DNA of 64,000 nucleotides. Source: Bacillota bacterium (GTDB lineage Bacteria; Bacillota; Bacilli; Paenibacillales; NBRC-103111). The translations under genes were made by a program, and so were the position numbers. The notes below the pieces were generated by a model, which saw only the letters and a program-made list of their open reading frames with translations, was not told the DNA's origin and did no database searches. The stretch is from positions 393,238 to 457,237 of the forward strand of contig JAEWIS010000031.1 of the NCBI GenBank assembly GCA_023386955.1. The letters run 5' to 3'. The stretch's first letter is position 1. Each line of letters opens with the position of its first letter. Below are positions 8,906-18,792 of this stretch, one piece after another.

Positions 8906-9862
8906 TTACCAGATGCCTTGTTCGCCGAAGCGCTTGGCGATTGTATTGGCCATAATGACGAACACCAGTCCCACCAGCGCCTGGAACAAACCCATAGCCG
9001 TAGCCAGAGAGAACTGCGCCGATTGCAGGCCCGCTTTGTACACGAAGGTGCTGATAACCTCGGCATAATCCATCACCAGGGTATTGCCCATGACGAAGGG
9101 GCGTTCGAAGCCGATGGTCATGATTTTGCCCAACTGCATAATCAGCATCACCACCACCGTGGAGCGGATGCCCGGCAGGGTAATATGCCAGATTTTCTTT
9201 AACCGGCCTGCGCCGTCCACATCCGCCGCCTCATACAGCTCCTTGTTGATGCCGGTTAACGCCGCCAGATAGATGATGGTTCCCCACCCGGCGCTCTGCC
9301 AGATGCCCGTCCCCAGATAAACCAGCAGCCAAGCCTGTTTATTGGTGAGGAACGGAACGGCGTCGAAGCCCATTGCGGTAATCATATTGTTGACCAAACC
9401 GCCGTTGTTGGAGAACATCTGATACACAAGACCGCCGATAATGATCCATGAAATAAAGTGAGGCAGGTATAGAATGGTCTGAGCGATTTTCTTGTACCAG
9501 GCCACACTTAGCTCATTCAGGAGAATAGCCAGCAGGATCGGTGCGGGGAAGGAAAACACCAGGTCCAGGAAGTTCAGAATCAATGTGTTCCGGACCACAA
9601 TATAGAACTGGCTCATGGCAAAAAGCTGCCGGAAATTCTCGAAGCCGATCCATTCACTTCCGGTTACCCCCTGGAAGATGTTGTAGTCCTGGAAGGCAAT
9701 GGCTGCTCCGTACATGGGAATGTACTTGAATAGAACAAAGTAGATAATTGGCAGCGTAAGCAGCAGGTATAGCTGGTAATCCCGTACAAACGACCATCCG
9801 CGGCGGCGTTTGAGGGCGGTTCCGGTTAGGGCCGGGTTCCTTTGGGCAGTTCCTCTGTCCAT
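8906..9862 (-). CDS. Carbohydrate ABC transporter permease (LplB/YteP-like)
   Basis: A 318-residue permease, first gene of the importer operon. After a short polar N terminus come a first membrane helix (YLLLTLPIIYFVLFKYIPMY) and further helices, with the EAA loop YEAADVDGAGRLKKIWHITL. I chose ATG 9862 because AGAAGGA lies at proper distance; an in-frame TTG at 9883 lacks a ribosome site. No convincing promoter could be read in the 200 bases upstream. Confidence 0.9.
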   Translation of the reverse strand: MDRGTAQRNPALTGTALKRRRGWSFVRDYQLYLLLTLPIIYFVLFKYIPMYGAAIAFQDYNIFQGVTGSEWIGFENFRQLFAMSQFYIVVRNTLILNFLDLVFSFPAPILLAILLNELSVAWYKKIAQTILYLPHFISWIIIGGLVYQMFSNNGGLVNNMITAMGFDAVPFLTNKQAWLLVYLGTGIWQSAGWGTIIYLAALTGINKELYEAADVDGAGRLKKIWHITLPGIRSTVVVMLIMQLGKIMTIGFERPFVMGNTLVMDYAEVISTFVYKAGLQSAQFSLATAMGLFQALVGLVFVIMANTIAKRFGEQGIW

Positions 9863-9883
9863 CTGGTTTCCTTCTTTCTGCAA

Positions 9884-10065
9884 CGTGATCTTAGCCGTGG
9901 CCGATGCACCTTCATACTAAAGGGGCCGGTACGGCCGCGACAATAGACTCCTTTCTGTCGATCAGCAGAATTCAGAAACTCTTGATATGACTGGTTTTTT
10001 GGGGAGCTGCCCCCGGAGCATTGACCATTTTCCGCTGATGCACCGATTTCTGCAGCAACAAAAAA
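9884..10065. other. Leader and intergenic region of the ABC importer operon
   Basis: This space between the importer operon and the crh terminators should hold the importer promoter. I see short GC-rich inverted repeats (GGCCGTACCGGCC near 9928) but no clear -35/-10 pair and no gene. Confidence 0.4.
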
Positions 10066-10097
10066 AACCAACCGGCCGTGTTTTCGGCAGGTTGGTT
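10066..10097 (-). terminator. Second (distal) terminator of the crh operon
   Basis: Stem AACCAACC/GGTTGGTT with inner GCCG/CGGC. On the minus strand it is followed by a run of T (plus-strand A run at 10059-10067). Confidence 0.75.
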
Positions 10098-10124
10098 ATC
10101 GGGAGTTTATTCTCGTCAAATGCG

Positions 10125-10152
10125 AAAAAAAGCTTCCCTATTCAGGAAGCTT
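10125..10152 (-). terminator. First terminator of the crh operon
   Basis: AAGCTTCC/GGAAGCTT stem with a 7-base loop; minus-strand T run at 10130-10125. It lies 40 bases beyond the crh stop and forms a tandem pair with the next hairpin. Confidence 0.85.
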
Positions 10153-10191
10153 GGTTGGTGTTGGTTGATGCATCGGAAAATCAACCGCCTG

Positions 10192-10461
10192 TTATTGATT
10201 CTCCAGCTCTTCCTTGCTGACCAGAGTGACAAGCGCATTAACAGCTTGCTCGGCATCTGTTCCCTCCGCACTGATGTGAACCTCAGTGCCAGTGCTGATG
10301 GCAAGGCTCATAATGCCCATGATGCTTTTTGCATTCACCTTTTTATCATCCTTCTCCACGAAAATCTCGGAAGAAAATTTATTAGCTTCTTGCACGAACA
10401 AGGCGGCGGGCCTAGCATGAAGACCTGTTTTCAACTTAACGACGACGGGACGCCTCGACAT
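10192..10461 (-). CDS. crh: HPr-family phosphocarrier, Crh ortholog by position, with His15
   Basis: An 89-residue HPr-fold protein. Sequence and gene order (after rapZ-yvcK-whiA) match B. subtilis Crh, the HPr paralog phosphorylated only at Ser46 by HprK to act as CcpA corepressor. Ser46 is present in KSIMGIMSL. Unlike B. subtilis Crh, where residue 15 is Gln, this protein has His15 in GLHARPAA, the phosphotransfer site of true HPr. It could therefore be both a PTS carrier and a catabolite co-regulator. The start at 10461 follows AGGGGGT. HprK is encoded at 57191. Two tandem terminators follow. Confidence 0.9.
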   Translation of the reverse strand: MSRRPVVVKLKTGLHARPAALFVQEANKFSSEIFVEKDDKKVNAKSIMGIMSLAISTGTEVHISAEGTDAEQAVNALVTLVSKEELENQ

Positions 10462-10725
10462 GAACCAATACCCCCTAAAAAATGACTTATTCCATCTATT
10501 ATATGAGTTGAAGCGCTTGCGCCTCATAAGAGGAAATCCGTGTTGGAAAACGCAAAAAACCTCTGTCACATTATGGAAATTAAAATGAGACAACAGAAAA
10601 GAACACGATTTTCTACCATTATAGCATCATTTCCGGAAGTAAACTAGAGAAAGAACCGATTTTCAGCGGTATGTTCCTGATTGCTTCCGTCATGGGCCGA
10701 TTTGGGCTGCTTTTGGACCCGGCAT
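10462..10725. other. Gap between whiA and crh
   Basis: 264 bases without a supported gene. It may hold a separate crh promoter. No clear operator or hairpin was recognised. Confidence 0.4.
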
Positions 10726-11655
10726 TTACGATTGGCGAAGCTTCTCCGCCATTTCATCTATTTTGCGAAGGCGGTGGTTGACGCCGGATTTGCTCACATT
10801 GCCCTTCAAATAGTCGCCGATTTCATTCAGGTTCACGTCGGGATACTGCAGCCGGATTTCCGCCACCTCCCGCAGCTTTTCCGGCAGGCTCTCCAGCCCC
10901 ACCTCCCGCTGCAGGAACTTGATGTTCTCAATCTGCCGCAGCGCCGCGCCGATGGTTTTGTTTAAATTCGCCGTTTCGCAATTGACGATGCGGTTAACCG
11001 AATTGCGCATATCCTTCATGATCCGGATATCCTCAAACCGCAGGAGTGCCTGATGGGCGCCGATGAGGCTTAAGAATTCGATAATCTTCTGGCCTTCCTT
11101 GATGTAGAACACAAACCCCTTCTTGCGTTCGATGCAGCGTGCATTCAGGTGAAACCGGTTCGCCAGGTCAACCAGGGCCTGGCAATGCTCCTCGTACATG
11201 GACGAAATCTCCAGATGATACGATGACCCTTCTGGGTTATTGACGGAACCTCCCGCCAAAAAAGCCCCACGCAGGTAGGAACGCTTGCAGCAGTTGCCTT
11301 TGATGATGCTTTTATCGATGCCTGTTGTAAATTGGAACCCTTCGGAGACGATCCTCAGATCGGACAGAATGCCCTGCACCCCGGCCGGGATGCGGACGAT
11401 GTAGACGTTGTTTTTCTTCAGGCGCATTTTTTTGCGGACCAGAAGCTCAATGTGGATATGGTACGTCTTCTTCAGCAGGGAATAAATCCGCCGGGCAATA
11501 GCCGCATTCTCTGTGGAAATATCCAGAACCACCTTCTGGCTGGATACTTGGACTGCGCCGTTCATCCGGATCATGCTGGATAATTCCGCCTTCTCGCAGC
11601 AGGCCTCTGTCTCCATTAGCGTAAGCTCCTTCTTCGTCTGCGCCGCGAAGGACAT
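10726..11655 (-). CDS. whiA: DNA-binding protein WhiA
   Basis: A 309-residue protein with an N-terminal LAGLIDADG-type fold ([15 protein letters not shown] near residue 130) and a C-terminal helix-turn-helix (about 215-300). The family controls sporulation in Streptomyces and affects cell division and chromosome segregation in Bacillus. The gene starts six bases after the yvcK stop, suggesting translational coupling. Order rapZ-yvcK-whiA-crh is conserved in Firmicutes. Confidence 0.97.
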   Translation of the reverse strand: MSFAAQTKKELTLMETEACCEKAELSSMIRMNGAVQVSSQKVVLDISTENAAIARRIYSLLKKTYHIHIELLVRKKMRLKKNNVYIVRIPAGVQGILSDLRIVSEGFQFTTGIDKSIIKGNCCKRSYLRGAFLAGGSVNNPEGSSYHLEISSMYEEHCQALVDLANRFHLNARCIERKKGFVFYIKEGQKIIEFLSLIGAHQALLRFEDIRIMKDMRNSVNRIVNCETANLNKTIGAALRQIENIKFLQREVGLESLPEKLREVAEIRLQYPDVNLNEIGDYLKGNVSKSGVNHRLRKIDEMAEKLRQS

Positions 11656-11661
11656 GGCCTC

Positions 11662-12642
11662 TCACCTCTTCTTTGACATCCAGCTCTCCACCAGCTGATA
11701 AATATGGTGGCTCAACCGTTCGGCGTCATGCCGCAGGTAGGTCCGGAACAATACAAGCCTGTCGGCAATCACCTGATAGCCTCTGCGCTTGACCTCGTCC
11801 AGATCCAGCTCTACGGCGCTTGCGCCCTGTTCGGCGTATTTCGACTCCACTTGGGGAGGAATATCGCCATTATTCACTATAACATAATCAAACAGATGAT
11901 GCCCAACATGATCATGAATCGCCTGCAGATGATCGCTGACGGAATAGCCGTCGGTTTCCCCCGGCTGGGTCATGACGTTGCAGATGAAGATCTTGATGGC
12001 ATCGGATTCCACCAGGGCATCGGCCACCCCAGGAACAATCAGATTCGGCAAAATACTGGTGTACAAGCTGCCCGGTCCGACCAGAATCGCATCCGTCTCA
12101 CGGATGGCCTCCAGCACCTCCGGCAAGGGCTCCACATTATCCGGCTCCAGGAATACCCGCTTGATGCGGCCGCCTGCAAGTGGAATCTTGGACTCCCCTT
12201 CCACAATGGTGCCGTCCTGCATCTCCGCCTTCAGGACAATCGCCTGATTAGCGGTTGGCAGCACCCGGCCGCGTACGGCAAGCACCCGGGACAACGCCTT
12301 GATGCCGGATACGAAATCCCCCGTAATGTCATGCATCGCCGCCAAAATTAGGTTACCCAAGCTGTGGCCTGCCAATCCATTCCCGGCCGTAAACCGGTAC
12401 TCCAGCATGCGGGAGAGCATCGGCTCCACATCCGCAAGCGCATTCAAAACATTCCGGATATCGCCCGGCGGCGGCATCTGCAGCTCGGACCGGAGGATGC
12501 CGGAGCTTCCTCCGTCATCGGCAACAGTAACAATGGCGGTGATATCCAGAGGCTTTTCTTTAAGTCCACGCAGCATTACGGATAATCCCGTTCCTCCGCC
12601 GATCACCACGATCCGCGGCAGCCGCCCATTGCGCTGTTGCAT
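11662..12642 (-). CDS. yvcK: Gluconeogenesis factor YvcK (CofD-like, UDP-sugar binding)
   Basis: A 326-residue CofD/YvcK-fold protein. The glycine-rich nucleotide-sugar motif VVIGGGTGLSVMLRGLK lies at the N terminus, and DDGGSSG follows at about 50. In Bacillus it is needed for growth on gluconeogenic carbon and for cell shape and binds UDP-sugars. The ATG at 12642 follows GGGGTGGGC; an upstream in-frame start would run into the hairpin repeat. The rapZ-yvcK gap carries a nested two-hairpin repeat rather than the usual tight junction. Confidence 0.95.
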   Translation of the reverse strand: MQQRNGRLPRIVVIGGGTGLSVMLRGLKEKPLDITAIVTVADDGGSSGILRSELQMPPPGDIRNVLNALADVEPMLSRMLEYRFTAGNGLAGHSLGNLILAAMHDITGDFVSGIKALSRVLAVRGRVLPTANQAIVLKAEMQDGTIVEGESKIPLAGGRIKRVFLEPDNVEPLPEVLEAIRETDAILVGPGSLYTSILPNLIVPGVADALVESDAIKIFICNVMTQPGETDGYSVSDHLQAIHDHVGHHLFDYVIVNNGDIPPQVESKYAEQGASAVELDLDEVKRRGYQVIADRLVLFRTYLRHDAERLSHHIYQLVESWMSKKR

Positions 12643-12661
12643 ATAGCCCACCCCAATCTGA

Positions 12662-12811
12662 ATAACATGGGTCCATGCCAAATGTCCATAACGCGATCCC
12701 TGCCGAAGGCTGGATGCGTTATCGGACTCTTCGAATTTGTCAAAGACAAATTGAAGGCAGAAAGGCCGGATATGTTATGTAAGCCTCGAATTTGTCAAAG
12801 ACAAATTGAGG
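12662..12811. repeat. Two nested copies of a two-hairpin intercistronic element
   Basis: The outer copy has hairpin A halves at 12662-12679 (ATAACAT.GGTCCatGCC) and 12764-12778 (GGCCGGATATGTTAT), then hairpin B at 12784-12811 (CCTCgAATTTGTC-AAA-GACAAATTGAGG). A complete inner copy sits in the loop of the outer hairpin A: hairpin A 12688-12722 (ATAACGC.../GCGTTAT) and hairpin B 12729-12756 (CTTCgAATTTGTC-AAA-GACAAATTGAAG). A third copy is at 52588-52655. Stem bases change in compensating pairs and the unpaired G in hairpin B is kept. Confidence 0.85.
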
Positions 12812-12828
12812 GTAAATCCTTTGAACCC

Positions 12829-13719
12829 CTACACCTTGCGGTCCCGGTCGGCATCCCGGTGGCGGACCCGGACATCCTCCGTTTCGCTCTCCCCAAGAAC
12901 CTTGCCCAGATATTCGGCAATGGCCACCGAACGGTGTTTGCCGCCGGTACAGCCGATGCCGATGACCACCTGGCTTTTGCCTTCCTTGCGGTATTGGGGA
13001 ATCAGGAAGTGCAGCATATCCAGAAGCTTCACCAGGAATTCCTGGGTTTCGCTCCACTTCATCACGTATTCATAGACTTCCGAATCCATCCCGGTATTGG
13101 GGCGCAATGCCTCCACATAATGGGGATTCGGCAAAAACCGCACATCAAAAATCAGATCCGCATCAATGGGAACGCCATATTTAAAGCCGAAGGAAATCAC
13201 ATTTAAGGACAGCTTGCTTTCCTCGACATTGGTAAACCGGGCCGCTATCCGCTCCTTCAGCTGGGCCGGCTTCAAATTGGAGGTATCGATGACCTGGTTG
13301 GCCAGGCCCTTCAGCTCCTCCAACAGCTTGCGCTCCTGGCTGATTCCCTCCAACGGGGCATCGCCTGGGGCAAGGGGGTGTCTGCGCCGGGTTTCCTTAT
13401 AACGCTGCACCAGCACCGTATCCGTCGCATCCAGAAACAGAATCTCGGAACGCAGGGTGTAATTGTCCTTCACGTCCTGCAGAGATTGGGACAGGGCCTT
13501 AAAGAACTCTCTGCCCCGGAGATCGATTACAAGGGCCACACGGCCGATTTTGCCGTTGGATTGCTGGATCAGCTCGGCAAATTTGGGTATCAGGACAGGA
13601 GGCAGGTTATCTACGCAAAAGAAACCCAGGTCCTCCATGCTTTGCACGGCAATGGTTTTGCCGGCGCCTGACATGCCGGTAATGATGACAAGCATCGCCT
13701 GCTCCATCCGGTCCTCCAT
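12829..13719 (-). CDS. rapZ: RNase adapter/nucleotide-binding protein RapZ (YvcJ)
   Basis: A 296-residue P-loop protein with Walker A GMSGAGKT at the N terminus and the C-terminal RapZ domain with [13 protein letters not shown]. In E. coli RapZ guides RNase E to the glmZ small RNA; in Bacillus YvcJ binds and hydrolyses GTP and affects competence. The ATG at 13719 follows AGAGGAGG. An in-frame ATG at 13746 lies before that site and is less likely. It leads yvcK-whiA-crh. Confidence 0.96.
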   Translation of the reverse strand: MEDRMEQAMLVIITGMSGAGKTIAVQSMEDLGFFCVDNLPPVLIPKFAELIQQSNGKIGRVALVIDLRGREFFKALSQSLQDVKDNYTLRSEILFLDATDTVLVQRYKETRRRHPLAPGDAPLEGISQERKLLEELKGLANQVIDTSNLKPAQLKERIAARFTNVEESKLSLNVISFGFKYGVPIDADLIFDVRFLPNPHYVEALRPNTGMDSEVYEYVMKWSETQEFLVKLLDMLHFLIPQYRKEGKSQVVIGIGCTGGKHRSVAIAEYLGKVLGESETEDVRVRHRDADRDRKV

Positions 13720-13777
13720 GGCGGGCTTCCTCCTCTTTCCTAACATTGTATGCTACGCGGACCAATGTATAACTAGT

Positions 13778-14725
13778 CTATTCCAGCATCAAACCGGCTG
13801 CACCTACTACACCGGCATCATTGCCCAAAGTGGCAGGAACAATGTCCACGCCGGTCTGCGCATGCTCGGGTGTATACTTCCGGAAGGTTTCGCGGATAGG
13901 CTCAAACAGGATGTCCCCAGCCTTAGAGACGCCGCCGCCAACAATAAACCGTTGGGGATTCACAATAACGGCCATGCCGGCCATAGCGCGGCCCAGGTAA
14001 TAGGCAGCCCGGTTAATTATCCGCAGCGCAACCTCATCGCCGGCCTTACCGGCATCGAATACATCCTTGGCAGTAATAGGGTTCACCAGCGCCAACGCCG
14101 TGCGGTCACCACGCTCAACAGCATCCTTGGCCATCCGCACAATACCAGTAGCCGACGACACGGTTTCCAAGCAGCCTTTTTGACCGCAGGTGCAGGCTAC
14201 CGCCTCCAGATCGGAAACAATGGACACATGGCCCAGCTCTCCGGCCATCCCGCCGAAGCCCTCGTAAATTTTACCATTAATTATAATGCCGCCGCCGACG
14301 CCTGTCCCCAGGGTGTAGCACACACAATTGTCGATGCCCCGTCCTGCTCCGCCCCAAGCTTCGCCCAGAGCTGCCACATTGGCATCATTGTTGATCTTAA
14401 CCGGTACACCCAGCTTCTCCTCCAGAATCTGCTTGGCCGGCACATTGCGCCAGTTCAGATTGTTGGAGAACTTGATAAACCCGTTGGGGATATCCAAAAA
14501 ACCGGCCATACCTGCGCCTACCCCTGCTACCTGCTCCCACTCATACACGGATTCGGCCACTGCCGTACGTACATACTCGGCGATGCGCTCCATACCCGCT
14601 TCTGCGCCTTCCTCCGCTTTGGTCGGTGCTTCATAGGTATGCACCAGCTTGCCTTCCGAGTCACATACGCCTACCTTAATGGTGGTTCCGCCCAAATCCA
14701 CACCCACATAAATCTTCTCCGACAT
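13778..14725 (-). CDS. glcK: ROK family glucokinase
   Basis: A cytoplasmic ATP:glucose 6-phosphotransferase of 315 residues. The N terminus has the ATP motif DLGGTTIKVG; the ROK zinc signature CTCGQKGCLE lies near residue 174. Length and sequence match Bacillus GlcK rather than a ROK repressor, because there is no N-terminal helix-turn-helix. The ATG at 14725 follows GAGGTGAC. It precedes rapZ with a 58-base gap and probably feeds sugar released from oligosaccharides into glycolysis. Confidence 0.94.
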   Translation of the reverse strand: MSEKIYVGVDLGGTTIKVGVCDSEGKLVHTYEAPTKAEEGAEAGMERIAEYVRTAVAESVYEWEQVAGVGAGMAGFLDIPNGFIKFSNNLNWRNVPAKQILEEKLGVPVKINNDANVAALGEAWGGAGRGIDNCVCYTLGTGVGGGIIINGKIYEGFGGMAGELGHVSIVSDLEAVACTCGQKGCLETVSSATGIVRMAKDAVERGDRTALALVNPITAKDVFDAGKAGDEVALRIINRAAYYLGRAMAGMAVIVNPQRFIVGGGVSKAGDILFEPIRETFRKYTPEHAQTGVDIVPATLGNDAGVVGAAGLMLE

Positions 14726-14836
14726 CGAGACCGTCACCTCAAACGAATAATAGTTTTGCATCTGTTCCCACTATAAGCCAAGGCCTCCGGCAGGTCAAGA
14801 AGCGATCCTGTGCCATTTCTACGGTATTTTAACATA

Positions 14837-14862
14837 GCAAAAAAGCCGCCCGAAGGCGGCTC
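14837..14862 (-). terminator. Terminator of the pectin ABC/lyase operon
   Basis: AGCCGCC-cgaa-GGCGGCT stem with a minus-strand T run at 14843-14838; it follows the 14932 gene. Confidence 0.85.
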
Positions 14863-14931
14863 CTGCAGATGGAACCAGCAGCGGAATGCCGGTTTATCCT
14901 TGCCCCCGGTCTCCGTTGTTCGGCCTAAACG

Positions 14932-17900
14932 CTAAAATTCCTGCTCCGGATACGGCGGGAGCACCGGCTTACGATTATTGGCCCAATGGTCAAATCCGTT
15001 GTAGCCGTACTCGTGGCTGCGGGTGTACCGGCGGAACGGTTCATCCGGACGGGGATCCCAATCCGCCAAACCGCCGGGTGCTGTGCTGCGGGGCGGGGAA
15101 GCGGCGCCTTCACCGTTGCCATTGCAGGCGGCAGCACAATATTCAAACACGCGCGCGTCACTTACAACGGCATCGTTATAGGCAAGCTGTTCCCCTTCAT
15201 AAATGAGGGCAAAGCTGCCCCCGCCTTGCTCACGGCGGTATAAGCGGTAGCCCGTTGCCCCCAGCTGCCAGCCCCATGTCAAACGGAACCCCTGCTCCGT
15301 CCGCATCACCCGAAGCCCGTCCGCCCGCTCCGGCGGCTCCCCGGTGAAGTAGACGGGATATTCCCCGCTCCAGGGCCCCTTCCGGTCACGGTTGATCCCC
15401 CGGAGCCGTATATGGCATTTGGTGCCATTGGTTCCGTTAAGCCGCCACCGTAAGGGAAACGCCGTGCTGCCCGCAATAACTGCTGCCGCCTCCGTCCAGT
15501 CCGCACCGCCGTTATGACTTACAGCGATTTCATAACCGTTCGCTCCGGCGGCAGGCTCCCAAAGCAGCTCGGCTGAGCCGGACACAACCCGGTAGCCTGC
15601 TACCTGCACCGCTGCCGGGACCGGCAGCCGGTCCGTCCATTCCCACCGGCCGCATCCTTCCGGCAGGCGGAATGTAATACACCTGCCGCTGATGCCCGAC
15701 AGCTCCACAGCAGCGCCGTCCACATACAGCCGGTACGCTCCCCTGCACAACAGGTCCGGCAGCGTGAGCTTCACCTCGGCTCCGCCGCAGCCGGCATACC
15801 CGCCTGTGAGCGCTGCGCCATTGCGGGCGAAGGAGAAGCCGGCAAAGGGCAGCTCCCCGTCCACGTCGCCATCTGAACCGGTGCGAAGAACCTCCAGCAC
15901 AACGCCAGCGGCGCCGATCCGTGAGCCGGCGAACAACGCCGCCTCCGCCTTCTCCTCGCTGTATAGACGAACAATACCGGCATGGCCGGTGAAGGATATC
16001 CCGCCCTCATCAAAAACAACGGCGGCTTCATCCCGGAATACATAGTCCCGCCGGTCATTCAGTGTCACCAAAGCGCCGTACGCTGTCGCTTCTACACCCA
16101 GCAAATACCCGTAATCTCCCTTGCCGTGGGGGGAAACCAACGTCAGGAAGTGCCCATTACCGTCGTAATATTTCCCCTTGGATTCATCGTTGGTATTGCG
16201 GTAAGCACCCGGACCAAGCTCGGCGGGAATACCCGGCGAAACATCGTAGCCCGGCACCCCCGGCTTCAGCTGGCAAATAGTCGGGAACGGGTCGCGCTCC
16301 TGCACGAACCAGGAAAACCGGCCCCTGACCCGCATATCACCCACTTGGTCGTAGATGATGATGTAATCGCTCCCGGACATCAACACACTCCGGGAATGGT
16401 AAGCAGGCCTGGAGTACGGGCCTGCCAGCACACGGGCAAACTGGGCGAAGCCAAGATCCAACAGGGGATCGGTCAAGTCTCGGCGGCCTACACTGCGGAA
16501 CTCATGCCCGTACAGAACGCCGAAATTGCAGCAGGCCTGTACATCCCCCATGTTATCGTCGCCCACATCCTCCTTGCGGTTGAAGCTGAGACGCTTTCCG
16601 CCTGCATAGTAGGTAATGACACCGCAGCCCCCTTGCCCTGCACGCCCCCACCGGTAATTCGGCCCTTCGTCAATCTGCTGCAGGTGAACGGAGGCTTCCG
16701 CCGCCCTGCCCACCTCAGCCCGCAGGACAAAGCCATGCCCGGTATACTTGGCTGACTGCAAGGGTGGCCGCGTCCCTGTATTGCTGTCGAAGGGCGCCTC
16801 ATAGGCCGCCCGCCAAATATCCGTATCCGGCTGCCGTTCGGCAAAGCTCCGGGCATCGGCCGGACTCACATGAAGCAGATGCTCGGCCAGCAGCGGGTCA
16901 ATGGCGCGCAGGCCAAACCCCGCTATGCGCAGCTCCAACGGAGCGGCGTAGTCGTCCACGTGCCCGCCTGCATGGGCGCCTTGAGTCGGAACATGGCGGC
17001 GGCCCGCCACCGGGGCGGTCAGTGCATTCAGGAGCCAGGACAGCCATTTGCTGTAATGGGGATATGCAACCGGATGCTCCCCCCACACCTTCTGGAGTGC
17101 CATAACCGGACTCAGCATCGCTCTCAGGTTATACAGGGTGTAACAAGCCAGATTTTCCGTGTGTCTGCCTCCCCGGGCACCCCAAGCAGGCACATCGGGC
17201 CGGACATGGTACTTCATATTGCGCGCCATAGCCCGCTCAAAATCCTCTTTCCAGCGGCGTGCATGGGGATGATCCGGAAACAGCGCCGCCGCCAAGGCAG
17301 GCACACTCCTCACATCCACGAGAAAATTGGGATGGCCGGCCAGCATGTTCTCCACCGGCATAAAGCACTCCTCATTATGGGCATATGCCATAAAGGCAAA
17401 AGCGGCCTTCAGCCTGCGGAACAGATCCGGCTCCATGTCCGGGGCAGCCAGATCGAAGGTAGCCGCCCAGGTATAAAACTCCCGGGCCGCAACAGGACTG
17501 AGCTCTCCGGGCTGATGCAGGCAAAACGACAACCGGTCCACAATCGCCTCCATATCCTCGGGCACCGGCTTGTGTGTCCTGTAGCCAAACCAGGTATGCA
17601 TCCGCTTCGGCAGCCGATTTCCGGAGAACACCCGCGGATATTCCGTCTGCCGTTCGTCCCAGTCCAACGTCCAATCCTTCACCTTATCCAGGGAAAGAAA
17701 CTCATGCCACAGCCACAGCTCATCCGCATAGGAGCCGCCCGCCACGGCAAGGTCCCGGTCCGCCGGGTACAACGCCACAGCCGTACACCGGCTTCCCGCC
17801 GCCAGCGGATACTCCCAGCAGAGCCGCCCGCTGCGCCGGGACCAGCGGAAACGGACCGCCATCGTTTCCGGCGTGCCCCATAAGGCATAACCGCTGTCGT

Positions 17901-18720
17901 CCCAGCTCCCGCTGTCCTTCACGAATACAGCAGCCGTCACCCCGCCCCCGGAGAAAGCCGCCGCCTTGGCCTGCTGCCAGCAGACAGCATTATCGTAGGG
18001 CTTCAGCCGGAACGGCAAACCACCGGTTTCGTCCAGATAACGGTCAATGGGCTCTTCCCCCCGCGGCTTGGTGTACCGCCGCACCGGTGCAAACCCGTGC
18101 CACTCCACCCGCAGCACTGCATCTTCACCGGCGGCAAACCCGGACATCTCCTCCCGCAGCCCGATATACTCCATTCCGGCCGCAACCGTTATGGTGGCAA
18201 AGTACTCTGCGCCTCCTTCGAACCGGCAGATGATTTCGCACTCGGCAAAAACAGGTCCCTCCGCCGTTACCTTGCCCTCTGCGGCAAGCAGTCTGCGGCC
18301 GCCCCCGTCTATGTGGGCAACTCCCACTGCCCCAGTGTCCGCCAGGCGCAGTGAGAACAGCTCACCGTCCACCAGCCGCCCCTCCGTGAGCATTACCTGC
18401 AGCTTTCCGTTATCCGCCCTCACACCTCCGTGCTCCCGTACCACCGACACCCGGCTGTACCTCGCCCCGGCAGCCGGAGCCGGACCATCGCACCATTCAA
18501 ACCGTCTCCGTGCGCCGGCAGGCAGGTCGGCAACCAGACAGACCTGCATACCCGCTTCCGTCCTTCTCCATTGGAAGGGCACCGCTTCCCCGTCAACGTC
18601 CGCCAGCCAGAGAGACCCCGCCGCCGCTTCCACGCACCAGGGAAAGCGGAGCAGCGTAGACGGCCATGCGTATCCGGTTATTTGGAGCCGGTCCTCCATC
18701 ACAATAGACTTGCCTTTCAT
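14932..18720 (-). CDS. Large toroid-type polysaccharide lyase-like protein with C-terminal Fn3-like domains
   Basis: About 1262 residues and no signal peptide, so probably cytoplasmic. The middle third (about 360-660) is rich in aromatic and helical sequence suggesting an (alpha/alpha) toroid. It is followed by a beta-sandwich region with FDSNTGTRPPLQSAKYTGHG and HEFRSVGRRDL, reminiscent of heparinase II/III and related lyases. Two Fn3-like modules with GLRVMRTEQGFRLTW and GYRLYRREQGGGSF occupy about 1040-1210. I cannot name a CAZy family. The start at 18720 follows AAGGGG; an ATG at 18789 lies before a GC-rich hairpin (near 18758-18779) and is unlikely. It follows the binding-protein gene of the same operon. 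Confidence 0.6.
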   Translation of the reverse strand: MKGKSIVMEDRLQITGYAWPSTLLRFPWCVEAAAGSLWLADVDGEAVPFQWRRTEAGMQVCLVADLPAGARRRFEWCDGPAPAAGARYSRVSVVREHGGVRADNGKLQVMLTEGRLVDGELFSLRLADTGAVGVAHIDGGGRRLLAAEGKVTAEGPVFAECEIICRFEGGAEYFATITVAAGMEYIGLREEMSGFAAGEDAVLRVEWHGFAPVRRYTKPRGEEPIDRYLDETGGLPFRLKPYDNAVCWQQAKAAAFSGGGVTAAVFVKDSGSWDDSGYALWGTPETMAVRFRWSRRSGRLCWEYPLAAGSRCTAVALYPADRDLAVAGGSYADELWLWHEFLSLDKVKDWTLDWDERQTEYPRVFSGNRLPKRMHTWFGYRTHKPVPEDMEAIVDRLSFCLHQPGELSPVAAREFYTWAATFDLAAPDMEPDLFRRLKAAFAFMAYAHNEECFMPVENMLAGHPNFLVDVRSVPALAAALFPDHPHARRWKEDFERAMARNMKYHVRPDVPAWGARGGRHTENLACYTLYNLRAMLSPVMALQKVWGEHPVAYPHYSKWLSWLLNALTAPVAGRRHVPTQGAHAGGHVDDYAAPLELRIAGFGLRAIDPLLAEHLLHVSPADARSFAERQPDTDIWRAAYEAPFDSNTGTRPPLQSAKYTGHGFVLRAEVGRAAEASVHLQQIDEGPNYRWGRAGQGGCGVITYYAGGKRLSFNRKEDVGDDNMGDVQACCNFGVLYGHEFRSVGRRDLTDPLLDLGFAQFARVLAGPYSRPAYHSRSVLMSGSDYIIIYDQVGDMRVRGRFSWFVQERDPFPTICQLKPGVPGYDVSPGIPAELGPGAYRNTNDESKGKYYDGNGHFLTLVSPHGKGDYGYLLGVEATAYGALVTLNDRRDYVFRDEAAVVFDEGGISFTGHAGIVRLYSEEKAEAALFAGSRIGAAGVVLEVLRTGSDGDVDGELPFAGFSFARNGAALTGGYAGCGGAEVKLTLPDLLCRGAYRLYVDGAAVELSGISGRCITFRLPEGCGRWEWTDRLPVPAAVQVAGYRVVSGSAELLWEPAAGANGYEIAVSHNGGADWTEAAAVIAGSTAFPLRWRLNGTNGTKCHIRLRGINRDRKGPWSGEYPVYFTGEPPERADGLRVMRTEQGFRLTWGWQLGATGYRLYRREQGGGSFALIYEGEQLAYNDAVVSDARVFEYCAAACNGNGEGAASPPRSTAPGGLADWDPRPDEPFRRYTRSHEYGYNGFDHWANNRKPVLPPYPEQEF

Positions 18721-18792
18721 CCTCCCCATCCCCTTCCCCGGCAAAGCCGGAAATAGCGGCGCACCGCGATGCGCCGCCATTTCCGCCATTGT

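Noticed and set aside
10505..10520. CcpA cre site (GAAGCGCTTGC) upstream of crh
   Set aside because: One base short of the consensus spacing, so only the AAGCGCTT core matches.
12729..12811. Rho-independent terminators between rapZ and yvcK
   Set aside because: No T run follows the hairpins on either strand, and the genes belong to one conserved operon.
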